A stretch of DNA of 64,000 nt, from the NCBI GenBank assembly GCA_001295865.1, contig LJHW01000002.1:124001-188000 (forward strand), read 5' to 3'. Numbering within the stretch: position 1 is the first letter of the stretch; the number at the start of each line of letters is the position of its first letter. The notes under the pieces were generated by a model that did no database searches, had not been told where the DNA came from, and saw only the letters and a list, made by a program, of their open reading frames with translations. Positions 43,475 through 53,235 of this stretch are shown here, in pieces. Made by a program: the position numbers and the translations under genes. This DNA comes from a beta proteobacterium AAP65 (lineage in GTDB: Bacteria; Pseudomonadota; Gammaproteobacteria; Burkholderiales; Burkholderiaceae_C).

Positions 43475-44745
43475 ACAACGCATCTGCCCCGCGTGCACCA
43501 CGCCCGCTGCTGAGCCTGGACGAAGCACTGGCCCGCCTGGTGGCGGCCGCCAGCGAACACCGGCTGCAGGCCGTGGAGGCCGTCTCCACCTTCGACGCCC
43601 TGGGTCGCGTCTTGGCCGAAGACGTGAGCTCCGGCCTGCACGTGCCGCCCGAGGACAACACCTCGATGGACGGCTACGCGCTGCGCACGGCCGACGTACC
43701 GGCTGCCGGTGCCTTGCTGCGCGTGGCGCAGCGCATCCCGGCCGGGCAGGTGGGCCAGCCGCTGCAGCCGGGCACGGCCGCGCGCATTTTCACCGGTGGC
43801 CAGGTGCCGCCCGGCGCCGATGCCGTGGTGATGCAGGAGCAGTGCGAGGCGCTGCCGTCGGCTGATGGACAAGGCCTGGGCGAGGTGCGCGTGAACACCG
43901 TGCCCGCCCCCGGCCAGTGGATACGCCGCCGTGGCGAAGACGTGCCCTTGGGCGCCGTGGTGCTGCAGCGCGGCCAGCGCCTCACGCCGCAGGCCCTGGG
44001 CCTGGCGGCCAGCGTCGGCGCCGGCACGCTGCACGTGCTGCGTCGCCCGCGTGTGGCGGTGTTCTCGACGGGTGATGAGCTGCAGATGCCCGGCGAGCCG
44101 CTGCGCCCCGGTGCCATCTACAACAGCAACCGTTTCACGCTGCGCGGCCTGCTGCAGGCCGGCGGCTGCGAGGTGCAAGACCTCGGCATCGTCGGCGACA
44201 CGCTGGCCGCCACGCGCGCCGCGCTGCGCCAAGCCGCCGAGGGCAGTGATCTCATCATCACCAGCGGCGGTGTTTCGGTGGGCGAGGAAGACCACCTCAA
44301 GCCCGCCGCCGAGGCCGAAGGCAGCCTCGAGAACTGGCAGATCGCGATGAAACCTGGCAAGCCGCTGGCCCTGGGGCGCATCCGCCGCCCCGACGGCAGT
44401 GCAGCGCTGTTCATCGGCCTGCCCGGCAACCCGGTCTCGTCTTTCGTCACCTACTTGCTGATGGTGACCACCGCGCTGCGTGCGATGCAGGGCATGAACC
44501 CGGCGCTGCCCGCCGGCCTGCCGCTGCGTGCCGATTTCGACTGGCCGCGCCCCGACAAACGCCGCGAGTTCCTGCGTGCGCGCCTGAACGCCGCCGGCGG
44601 CCTGGAGCTCTTCGGCAACCAGAGCAGCGGCGTGCTGACCTCGGCCGTGTGGGCCGACGGCCTGATCGACAACCCCGGCGGACTGGCCATCGCGCGCGGC
44701 GACACCGTGCGTTTCCTGCCGCTGGCTGAACTGGTGAGCCGTTGA
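43471..44745 (+). CDS. moeA: Molybdopterin molybdenumtransferase MoeA
   Basis: Inserts molybdenum into adenylylated molybdopterin. The 424-residue product has the MoeA order: domain I with EDNTSMDGYALRTAD, IFTGGQVPPGADAVVMQE, the MoCF-binding domain FSTGDELQMPGEPLRPGAIYNSN, TSGGVSVGEEDHLK and KPGKPLALG...GLPGNPVSSFV. A C-terminal domain IV follows. It overlaps thrC at the start and ends one base into moaD (TGATG), placing Moco genes in the threonine operon. Confidence 0.97.
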   Translation: MNNASAPRAPRPLLSLDEALARLVAAASEHRLQAVEAVSTFDALGRVLAEDVSSGLHVPPEDNTSMDGYALRTADVPAAGALLRVAQRIPAGQVGQPLQPGTAARIFTGGQVPPGADAVVMQEQCEALPSADGQGLGEVRVNTVPAPGQWIRRRGEDVPLGAVVLQRGQRLTPQALGLAASVGAGTLHVLRRPRVAVFSTGDELQMPGEPLRPGAIYNSNRFTLRGLLQAGGCEVQDLGIVGDTLAATRAALRQAAEGSDLIITSGGVSVGEEDHLKPAAEAEGSLENWQIAMKPGKPLALGRIRRPDGSAALFIGLPGNPVSSFVTYLLMVTTALRAMQGMNPALPAGLPLRADFDWPRPDKRREFLRARLNAAGGLELFGNQSSGVLTSAVWADGLIDNPGGLAIARGDTVRFLPLAELVSR

Positions 44746-44996
44746 TGAAGATCCAGGTGCGTTACTTCGCTGCGCTGCGCGAGGCACTGGGCCCGCAGGA
44801 GACCTTGGAACTGCCCGCTGGCAGCACGCTGGGCGCCTTGCGCGACCAGCTCATCGCCAGCAGCCCGCGCCACGCCGAGCTGCTGGCACGCGGCCGCGCC
44901 TTGCGCGGCGCCATCAACCAGGCCATGGCCGACGACAGCACCCCGGTGCCCGAGGGGGCCGAAGTGGCCTTCTTCCCACCCGTGACGGGCGGATGA
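44745..44996 (+). CDS. moaD: Molybdopterin synthase sulfur carrier MoaD
   Basis: The small subunit that carries the thiocarboxylate sulfur. The 83-residue ubiquitin-like product begins MKIQVRYFAALREALG and ends in PVTGG, with the C-terminal Gly-Gly that is activated and thiolated. ATG 44745 shares a base with the moeA stop; the TGA overlaps moaE. Confidence 0.95.
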   Translation: MKIQVRYFAALREALGPQETLELPAGSTLGALRDQLIASSPRHAELLARGRALRGAINQAMADDSTPVPEGAEVAFFPPVTGG

Positions 44997-45526
44997 GGCA
45001 GCATCCGCAGATGTCTTTCCCCCAGCCTGCTCGCGTGAGCATCCAGACCCACGATTTCGACCTTGGCGCCGAGGTGGCCGCCCTGCGCGCCGGCGACCCC
45101 GCCGTGGGCGCTGTGGCCAGCTTCATCGGCACCGTGCGCGACCGCAACGGCGGCAGCGCCGGCGAGGTCAGCGCGATGGAGCTCGAGCACTACCCGGGCA
45201 TGACCGAAAAGAGCATCGAGGCCATGATCGACGCGGCCTTGGCTCGCTTCGACATCCGCGCTGCGCGCGTGGTGCACCGCGTGGGCCCGCTGCAGCCGGG
45301 TGAGCAGATCGTGCTGGTGGCGGTGAGCTCGGCGCACCGCGGCCAGGCTTTCCAGGCCTGCGAGTTTTTGATGGACTACCTGAAGACCCAGGCCCCGTTC
45401 TGGAAGAAGGAAACCACGACCGAGGGCGCTCGCTGGGTCGATGCCCGCGTGGCCGATGATGCGGCGCTGGCGCGCTGGGGCATCCAGGCCGACAACGCGG
45501 CGGTGCTCGCCGCGGCAGGCGCCTGA
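44993..45526 (+). CDS. moaE: Molybdopterin synthase catalytic subunit MoaE
   Basis: Large subunit of molybdopterin synthase, which adds dithiolene sulfur from MoaD to cPMP. The 177-residue product has GAVASFIGTVRDRNGG, LELEHYPGMTE, HRVGPLQPGEQIVLVAVSSAHR and the active-site Lys residues in KTQAPFWKKE. ATG 44993 overlaps the moaD stop (ATGA), but an internal ATG at 45011 (MSFPQPARVSI) gives the more usual length, so either is possible. Confidence 0.96.
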   Translation: MRQHPQMSFPQPARVSIQTHDFDLGAEVAALRAGDPAVGAVASFIGTVRDRNGGSAGEVSAMELEHYPGMTEKSIEAMIDAALARFDIRAARVVHRVGPLQPGEQIVLVAVSSAHRGQAFQACEFLMDYLKTQAPFWKKETTTEGARWVDARVADDAALARWGIQADNAAVLAAAGA

Positions 45527-46002
45527 TGGACAAGCGCCGCTTGCGCACGGCCCTGGGCCGTTTTGCCACCGGGGTCACCATCGTCAGCACGGTGGACGAT
45601 GACGGGCAGTGGGCCGGCCTCACGGTCAGCTCCTTCAGTTCACTCTCGCTGGAGCCGCCGCTCGTGCTGTGGTCGCTGCGGCTGGAGAGCCCCAGCCTCG
45701 CATCCTTCGAGAGCAGCGCTCACTTCGCGGTGAACGTGCTGGGCGAGGCGCAGATCGGCCTGTCGCGCCGCTTCGCCAGCAGCCACGAGCACCGCTTCGG
45801 CGAGGGCGAGTGGGTGCTGGGCGCCCACGGCGCGCCAGTGCTGAACGACGCGGTGGCGGTCTTCGAGTGCGAAACCGTCTCGCGGCAAGACGCTGGCGAC
45901 CACCGCCTCTACATCGGCCGTGTGCTTCACTTCAGCGAACACGCGCACGCGCCGCTGCTCTACCGCTCAGGCCACTACCACCGCCTGGGCGAGGTGATCT
46001 GA
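45526..46002 (+). CDS. Flavin reductase-domain FMN-binding protein
   Basis: A 158-residue short-chain flavin reductase-like protein with the split-barrel FMN fold. Typical sequence: LRTALGRFATGVTIVSTV, GLTVSSFSSLSLEPPLVLWSL, FAVNVLGEAQIGLSRRFA and the C-terminal GDHRLYIGRVLHF. It is a NAD(P)H:flavin oxidoreductase or the small component of a flavin monooxygenase; no partner oxygenase is nearby. It shares one base with moaE (TGATG) and is last in the chain before a convergent gene. Confidence 0.9.
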   Translation: MDKRRLRTALGRFATGVTIVSTVDDDGQWAGLTVSSFSSLSLEPPLVLWSLRLESPSLASFESSAHFAVNVLGEAQIGLSRRFASSHEHRFGEGEWVLGAHGAPVLNDAVAVFECETVSRQDAGDHRLYIGRVLHFSEHAHAPLLYRSGHYHRLGEVI

Positions 46003-46009
46003 CCGCGCC

Positions 46010-46558
46010 TCAATTCAGCGGCCGGCCGGGCGGCGCGAAACCTTCGCCGGGCAGCGTGTCTGCCGCAGCAACGGCCCGCGAGGGCAGGCCCCAGTCGGCC
46101 GCTTCTAGCGCTTGCTCCAGCAGGCGCAACATGGCGGTGGCGAGCTCGGGCGTGAGCCCCAGGTCGATGTGGCGACCGCGCGTTTCCTGCAGCACCAGGT
46201 GCAGCTCGGCGCCGGGGCCTTGGCGCAGTTCACCGCCATCGGCCAGCAGCGGCTCGGTGCCCAGCGGGTGGCGGCACTGTTCGTCGGCCTGGAAAGGCTG
46301 GTTGAACTGCGTGCCCGGCAGCGGGCGCTGCAGCGCGGCCTGCTCCAGCATCTGCCGCGCCTCGGGCACGGGCAGGGCGTGCGGGGCCACGCTCTGCAGC
46401 CCGCTGGCCATGACGGCCTGCCGGAAAGGCGGCAGCAGCCGCGACACCAGCCGGCGCGTCAGCCAGGCGGCATAGATCTCGGCCTGCGTGCTGCGCACCT
46501 GCAGCAGCAGGCGGTCGGCCGTGGCTTCGTAGCGCAGCTGGATCTGGTGGATGCCCAT
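46010..46558 (-). CDS. Conserved protein of unknown function, divergent from clpB
   Basis: A 182-residue protein from ATG 46558 (MGIHQIQLRYEATADRLLLQ). The first 60 residues look like a beta-rich domain with a basic helix (EIYAAWLTRRLVSRLLPPFR); a polar linker follows, then ETRGRHIDLGLTPELATAMLRLLEQAL. I recall similar genes near clpB in Burkholderiales but do not know a function. A much longer in-frame extension opposite clpB is an artefact of GC-rich codon use. It is convergent with the flavin reductase gene, 7 bases apart. Confidence 0.75.
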   Translation of the reverse strand: MGIHQIQLRYEATADRLLLQVRSTQAEIYAAWLTRRLVSRLLPPFRQAVMASGLQSVAPHALPVPEARQMLEQAALQRPLPGTQFNQPFQADEQCRHPLGTEPLLADGGELRQGPGAELHLVLQETRGRHIDLGLTPELATAMLRLLEQALEAADWGLPSRAVAAADTLPGEGFAPPGRPLN

Positions 46559-46649
46559 GGGGCCGGATTCTGCGCGGCCCGCGCGGCGCCGCGCAGCCCC
46601 CGGCGGGCAGGGCAGCTTGCGCTGCATCAACACCCGGGCCCGACCCAGG

Positions 46650-46673
46650 CTTGAAATGCCGCGTCTGGCATCC
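46650..46673 (+). promoter_or_regulatory. Candidate heat-shock (sigma-32) promoter of clpB
   Basis: CTTGAAA (46650-46656) matches the sigma-32 -35 consensus exactly. A weak -10-like GGCATCC (46667-46673) follows at suitable distance, 30 bases before the clpB ATG. clpB is sigma-32 controlled in proteobacteria. The -10 match is poor, so this is moderate evidence. Confidence 0.5.
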
Positions 46674-46702
46674 ACGTGTGAGCCAACCCGGAGGAACACC
46701 CC

Positions 46703-49291
<2,589 letters not shown>

Positions 49292-49310
49292 TGGGCACTT
49301 GAGTCGGCCG

Positions 49311-49336
49311 GGCCGGGCGCTTTGCACCGCCCGGCC
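49311..49336 (+). terminator. GC-rich hairpin after clpB
   Basis: GGCCGGGCG (49311-49319) and CGCCCGGCC (49328-49336) form a 9-bp perfect stem with an 8-base loop, 20 bases after the clpB stop. No T-run follows, so it may act with Rho or stabilise the mRNA end. Confidence 0.5.
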
Positions 49337-49370
49337 TCAAGCGTCTGGGTTACAGGTCGTTAAGCCGGGG

Positions 49371-49411
49371 GACGCGCGAGCAGCCCGGTACCGGGCAAGC
49401 TCGCGGGCGTC
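49371..49411 (+). promoter_or_regulatory. Extended hairpin in the leader of the outer-membrane protein gene
   Basis: A 14-bp perfect palindrome GCCCGGTACCGGGC (49383-49396) is enclosed by outer arms GACGCGCGAGC (49371-49381) and GCTCGCGGGCGTC (49399-49411) that pair with a two-base bulge, then TTTC. It sits 45 bases upstream of the ATG at 49457. It may be an attenuator, an mRNA leader structure, or a second clpB terminator. Confidence 0.5.
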
Positions 49412-49456
49412 TTTCGAGAGACACGTCCCTCCAACAACAGCCCCAGGACCTCGCCC

Positions 49457-50116
49457 ATGAACTTCCGCTCCCTCCGCACCTCCACGGCCCTGGCCGCCCT
49501 CGGCTTGGCCGGCCTCGGCTCGGCCCACGCCACCGAGCTTTACCTCGGCCTCGGTGTGCCCGGTGTGGGCCTGGGCCTGGCCCAGCCCGTCAGCCCCAGC
49601 TTCACCCTGCGCGCCGATGTGTTCACGCTGGGCTCGCGCGACGTGACGGAAACCGAAAGCGGTATCCGCTACACCGGCAACTACAAACTGCAGCGTGCCG
49701 CGCTGCTGGCCGATTGGTTCCCGTTCAGCGGCAGTTTCCGCTTCACGGGCGGCGCGGCCTTCAACACCTACAAGATCGCGCTGGATGCCAGCGGTGCCGG
49801 CGGCACGCTGACCATCGGTGACCGCACCTACACCACCACGGCGGCGGACGGGCTGAGCGTGCAGGTGAAGTTCCCGAAGACCACGCCCTATTTCGGCATC
49901 GGCTGGGGCCACCAGACGGGTTCGGGTTTCCGCTTCTCGGCCGACATCGGCGCGGCCATCGGCCGTGCCACCGTGACGGCCGTGGCGCGCGGCCAGCTGG
50001 CCGCGCAGCCCGACATCCAGGCCAACATCGACAAGGAGCTCGTGGAACTGCGCGACGGCGTGGGCAAGATCCGCGCGATCCCGCAGCTCAGCATCGGGCT
50101 CGGCTACAGCTTCTGA
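49457..50116 (+). CDS. Outer-membrane beta-barrel protein, unknown role
   Basis: A 219-residue protein with a clear signal peptide (LRTSTALAALGLAGLGSAHA, cleavage near residue 26). Alternating aromatic and glycine strands follow (TELYLGLGVPGVGLGL, YFGIGWGHQTGSGFRFSADIG), and the C-terminus GYSF ends in the Phe recognised by the Bam machinery. About eight strands fit an OmpA/OmpW-size barrel. No specific family is recognised. It is convergent with the Roadblock-domain gene, 3 bases apart. Confidence 0.85.
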   Translation: MNFRSLRTSTALAALGLAGLGSAHATELYLGLGVPGVGLGLAQPVSPSFTLRADVFTLGSRDVTETESGIRYTGNYKLQRAALLADWFPFSGSFRFTGGAAFNTYKIALDASGAGGTLTIGDRTYTTTAADGLSVQVKFPKTTPYFGIGWGHQTGSGFRFSADIGAAIGRATVTAVARGQLAAQPDIQANIDKELVELRDGVGKIRAIPQLSIGLGYSF

Positions 50117-50119
50117 TCT

Positions 50120-51412
50120 CTACTGGGGCGGCTCGATGCGCTCGAGCTGCATGCGCGCCAGCGTGAGGTTGCCGGTGCTGGCCTGCACCACCAGGTGCAG
50201 CGCCACACCCGGGTGGCCGGGCACCGGGCGCAGGATGAGGTGGTGGCTGCCGGTGCTCACGCTGGCCTCGGCGCGCGCCGGGCCCAGGCCCAGGGCGCGC
50301 GAGGCGTCGTTCATCTGGCCGAGCAGCACGGCGCCTTGTTGCGCCAGGCGGTCGGCAGACGGTGGCCCGCCGGCCGAAGCCAGGGCCTGCGAGGTGTGGA
50401 GGTCGAACACGCAAGAGGCCACCGCCCCCTTGATGAGCAGGCAACGCTCGGCGTAACTCTTCCAGCCGCTGGGCTCGCCCACGCGGGGCATGGGCGTGGG
50501 CGGGGGCAGGGACGGGATGGCCGGCGGCGCCGGCGCCCGCGCGCCTGGCAGCGGCTGCAGGCCCATGGGCTGTGTGGGCGCCTCGCTGTTCGGCAGGCTG
50601 CCAGGGCCGCTGTGACCGTGGCGGCCGGGCTGCGTCATGTCGGTGGACAGCGTGCGCTGCGTGCCAGCGCTGCCGTGCTGGCGGTTCCAGGCGCCGCCGA
50701 TGTAGGCCCAGGCCTGGCGCGGCTTGTCGGCGTGCGGCGTCACCTGCACCGCCACCGTGCTGCCGGCGGCCAGCTGCGCGGCGTGCGCGGCCAAGGCCGT
50801 GCCTCCCCCCAGTGGCACCATCAGCAGCTCGCGGTTGGGCCAGGGGCCGCGCACCAGTTGCTCGTGCAAGGGGCCGAGCTGGCCGGCCAGCGCGTGCGGC
50901 GGCACCTCGCCCACCAGCAGCACGCCCAGGCGGCTGTAGCCCAGCAGCACACGCGCCACCTGCGCGCGGGTGGGCGCGTCAGCGTTGAGGTCGGTGCTGT
51001 AGACGCGCACCTGGCTGCCATCGGCCAAAGGCATTTCGACGAACTGCAGCACGGCCAGCGCGACGCCATGGCCCTGGCGCCGGATGGACAGGCGCTGCAC
51101 CCGCGTGCCGGCGGCGCCCGCCAGGCTGGTGAGCAGGCGCATGCCGGCGCTGGTGCCGAGGTCGTGCAGGGTGATGAACTCGGGCGTGTGCTGCACGAAT
51201 TCGCGCTGCAGCGAGCCGGGCACGTCGGCGGTGATGAAGAGCTCGACCTGGTCGTCGCTGATGCGGCGGCCGACATCGTGCCGGCCCTGGCCGAGGTAGG
51301 CCTCACGGTCGGTGACGATCTGCGTGCGCGGGTCGAGCAAATCGTCGCGGTCGGCCGCAGCACTGCCGCGTTGAGGGTCTTGCCAGGCCGGGTCGTCGCG
51401 GTGGGAGTTCAT
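50120..51412 (-). CDS. Large protein with C-terminal Roadblock/LC7-like domain
   Basis: A 430-residue cytosolic protein from ATG 51412 (MNSHRDDPAWQDPQ). Residues about 30-245 form a domain I do not recognise (ELFITADVPGSLQREF, ARVLLGYSRLGVLLVGE, WAYIGGAWNR). A Pro/Gly-rich linker (260-310) leads to a C-terminal region (about 325-430, KGAVASCVFDLHTSQALASA, LHLVVQASTGNLTLARMQLE) that resembles the Roadblock/LC7 fold of small-GTPase regulators. No Ras-like GTPase gene lies nearby. It is divergent from nadB with about 100 bases between. Role unknown. Confidence 0.75.
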   Translation of the reverse strand: MNSHRDDPAWQDPQRGSAAADRDDLLDPRTQIVTDREAYLGQGRHDVGRRISDDQVELFITADVPGSLQREFVQHTPEFITLHDLGTSAGMRLLTSLAGAAGTRVQRLSIRRQGHGVALAVLQFVEMPLADGSQVRVYSTDLNADAPTRAQVARVLLGYSRLGVLLVGEVPPHALAGQLGPLHEQLVRGPWPNRELLMVPLGGGTALAAHAAQLAAGSTVAVQVTPHADKPRQAWAYIGGAWNRQHGSAGTQRTLSTDMTQPGRHGHSGPGSLPNSEAPTQPMGLQPLPGARAPAPPAIPSLPPPTPMPRVGEPSGWKSYAERCLLIKGAVASCVFDLHTSQALASAGGPPSADRLAQQGAVLLGQMNDASRALGLGPARAEASVSTGSHHLILRPVPGHPGVALHLVVQASTGNLTLARMQLERIEPPQ

Positions 51413-51512
51413 CGAATCATCATAGGTGCCCCATTGAAGTGCTGCATCGTCTGAAAGGGGGCAGATCCATAGAATTGGCGCCCCGCTGACGTGCGTTTGC
51501 CACAGGCCCCCG

Positions 51513-53213
51513 ATGACCAAAACCTCCATGTCCCCCGCCGCAGCCCCGCCCTCGGCCGACCCTGGCGCGCCGCAGGCCCCGGTGGTGGTGGTGGGCGCCG
51601 GCCTGGGCGGTCTGGCCGTGGCGCTGCACCTGGCGGCACAGATGCCGGTGGTGGTGCTGGCCAAGCGTGAACTGGGCGAAAGCGCCACCGCCTGGGCACA
51701 GGGCGGCATCGTCGGGGTGCTGGGCAGCGACGACAGCATCGCCAGCCACGTGCGCGACACGCAAGACGCCGGCGCCGGCATCGTCGACGAACACACCGCG
51801 CGTTTCATCGCCGAGAACAGCGCCGCGGCGGTGCGTTGGCTGGTCGATGCCGGCGTGCCCTTTTCCGAAGACGCGGACGGCCCCCTGGGCCTGCACCTCA
51901 CGCGCGAAGGTGGGCACGCGGTACGCCGCATCGCGCACGCAGCCGACGCCACCGGCAAGGCCATCCACGACACGCTGCTGCAGCGTGCTCGCGCGCACCC
52001 GAACATCACGCTGCGCGAGCGCTGGATGGCGGTGGACGTGATCACCTCGCGCCACCTTCGCCGCAACGAGCCCACGCGCTGCTACGGCGTCTACGCGCTC
52101 GACATGGACCACCGCCACGTCGAGACCCTGGCCGCGCGTGCGGTGGTGCTGGCCACGGGCGGGGTGGGCAAGGTCTACCGCTACACCAGCAACCCCGACA
52201 CCGCCACCGGCGACGGCATCGCCATGGCCTGGCGCGCGGGCTGCCGGGTGGGCAATATGGAGTTCATCCAGTTCCACCCGACCTGTCTGTACCACCCGCA
52301 AGAGCGCAGCCTGTTGATCACCGAAGCGCTGCGCGGTGAGGGCGCCCACCTCACGCTGCCCAGCACCGGCCCCGGCGACCCCGGCGGCACACGTTTCATG
52401 GCCGCGCACGACGCGCGCCTGGAACTGGCGCCGCGCGACATCGTGGCGCGCGCCATCGACTTCGAGATGAAAAAACACGGCCTCGACCACGTGTGGCTCG
52501 ACGCGCGGCCCATCGTCGCCGAGAAGGGCGAGGCCTTCGTGCGCGAGCACTTTCCGACCATCCACGCGCGCTGCCTGAAGCTGGGCATCGACATCGTGAC
52601 GCAGCCCATCCCCGTGGTGCCTGCAGCGCACTACACCTGCGGCGGCGTCGTCACCGACCTGGACGGCCGCACCGACCTGCCGGGCCTCTACGCCGTGGGC
52701 GAAACCACCTACACCGGCCTGCACGGTGCCAACCGCCTGGCCAGCAACTCGCTGCTCGAATGCGTGGTGCTGGGCCGTACCTGCGCCGAACGCATCCTGG
52801 CCGATCCCGTGCCTGCGGGCGGGCCGCTGCCGGCCTGGGACGAAAGCCAGGTGGAAGACGCCGACGAGCAGGTGGTCATCGCGCACAACTGGGACGAGCT
52901 GCGCCTCTTGATGTGGAACTACGTCGGCATCGTGCGCACTACCAAGCGGTTGGAGCGTGCGCTGCACCGCATCAAGCTGCTGCGCAGCGAAACGCTGGAG
53001 TACTACGCGCACTTTCGCGTCAACCGCGACCTGCTGGAACTGCGCAACCTGGTGATGTGTGCCGAGCTCATCGTGCAGAGCGCGCTGCGCCGGCACGAGA
53101 GCCGCGGGCTGCACTACAGCCGCGATTTCCCGGCCACGCTACCGGTGAGCTTCCCGACGGTGCTGACACGCCGTGCGCGCAGCCGCAACGCGGCGGCCGA
53201 CGACGCCGAGTGA
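51513..53213 (+). CDS. nadB: L-aspartate oxidase
   Basis: FAD enzyme that oxidises L-aspartate to iminoaspartate, the first step of de novo NAD synthesis. The 566-residue product has the dinucleotide motif VVVVGAGLGGLAVALHLA after a 22-residue Ala/Pro-rich leader, ATAWAQGGIVGVLG, NMEFIQFHPTCLY, the catalytic stretch with ARDIVARA-like RDIVARAID, HYTCGGV and LHGANRLASNSLLE. Its length is normal. The partner nadA lies 2 kb downstream on the other strand; nadC is not in the window. Confidence 0.97.
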   Translation: MTKTSMSPAAAPPSADPGAPQAPVVVVGAGLGGLAVALHLAAQMPVVVLAKRELGESATAWAQGGIVGVLGSDDSIASHVRDTQDAGAGIVDEHTARFIAENSAAAVRWLVDAGVPFSEDADGPLGLHLTREGGHAVRRIAHAADATGKAIHDTLLQRARAHPNITLRERWMAVDVITSRHLRRNEPTRCYGVYALDMDHRHVETLAARAVVLATGGVGKVYRYTSNPDTATGDGIAMAWRAGCRVGNMEFIQFHPTCLYHPQERSLLITEALRGEGAHLTLPSTGPGDPGGTRFMAAHDARLELAPRDIVARAIDFEMKKHGLDHVWLDARPIVAEKGEAFVREHFPTIHARCLKLGIDIVTQPIPVVPAAHYTCGGVVTDLDGRTDLPGLYAVGETTYTGLHGANRLASNSLLECVVLGRTCAERILADPVPAGGPLPAWDESQVEDADEQVVIAHNWDELRLLMWNYVGIVRTTKRLERALHRIKLLRSETLEYYAHFRVNRDLLELRNLVMCAELIVQSALRRHESRGLHYSRDFPATLPVSFPTVLTRRARSRNAAADDAE

Positions 53214-53218
53214 GCCGC

Positions 53219-53233
53219 GCCGCCTCGGGCGGC
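53219..53233. terminator. Hairpin between convergent nadB and the diguanylate cyclase gene
   Basis: GCCGCC (53219-53224), TCG loop and GGCGGC (53228-53233) form a 6-bp GC stem in the 22-base gap between two convergent genes. It could end transcription from both sides, but T-runs are short. Confidence 0.4.
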
Positions 53234-53235
53234 CT

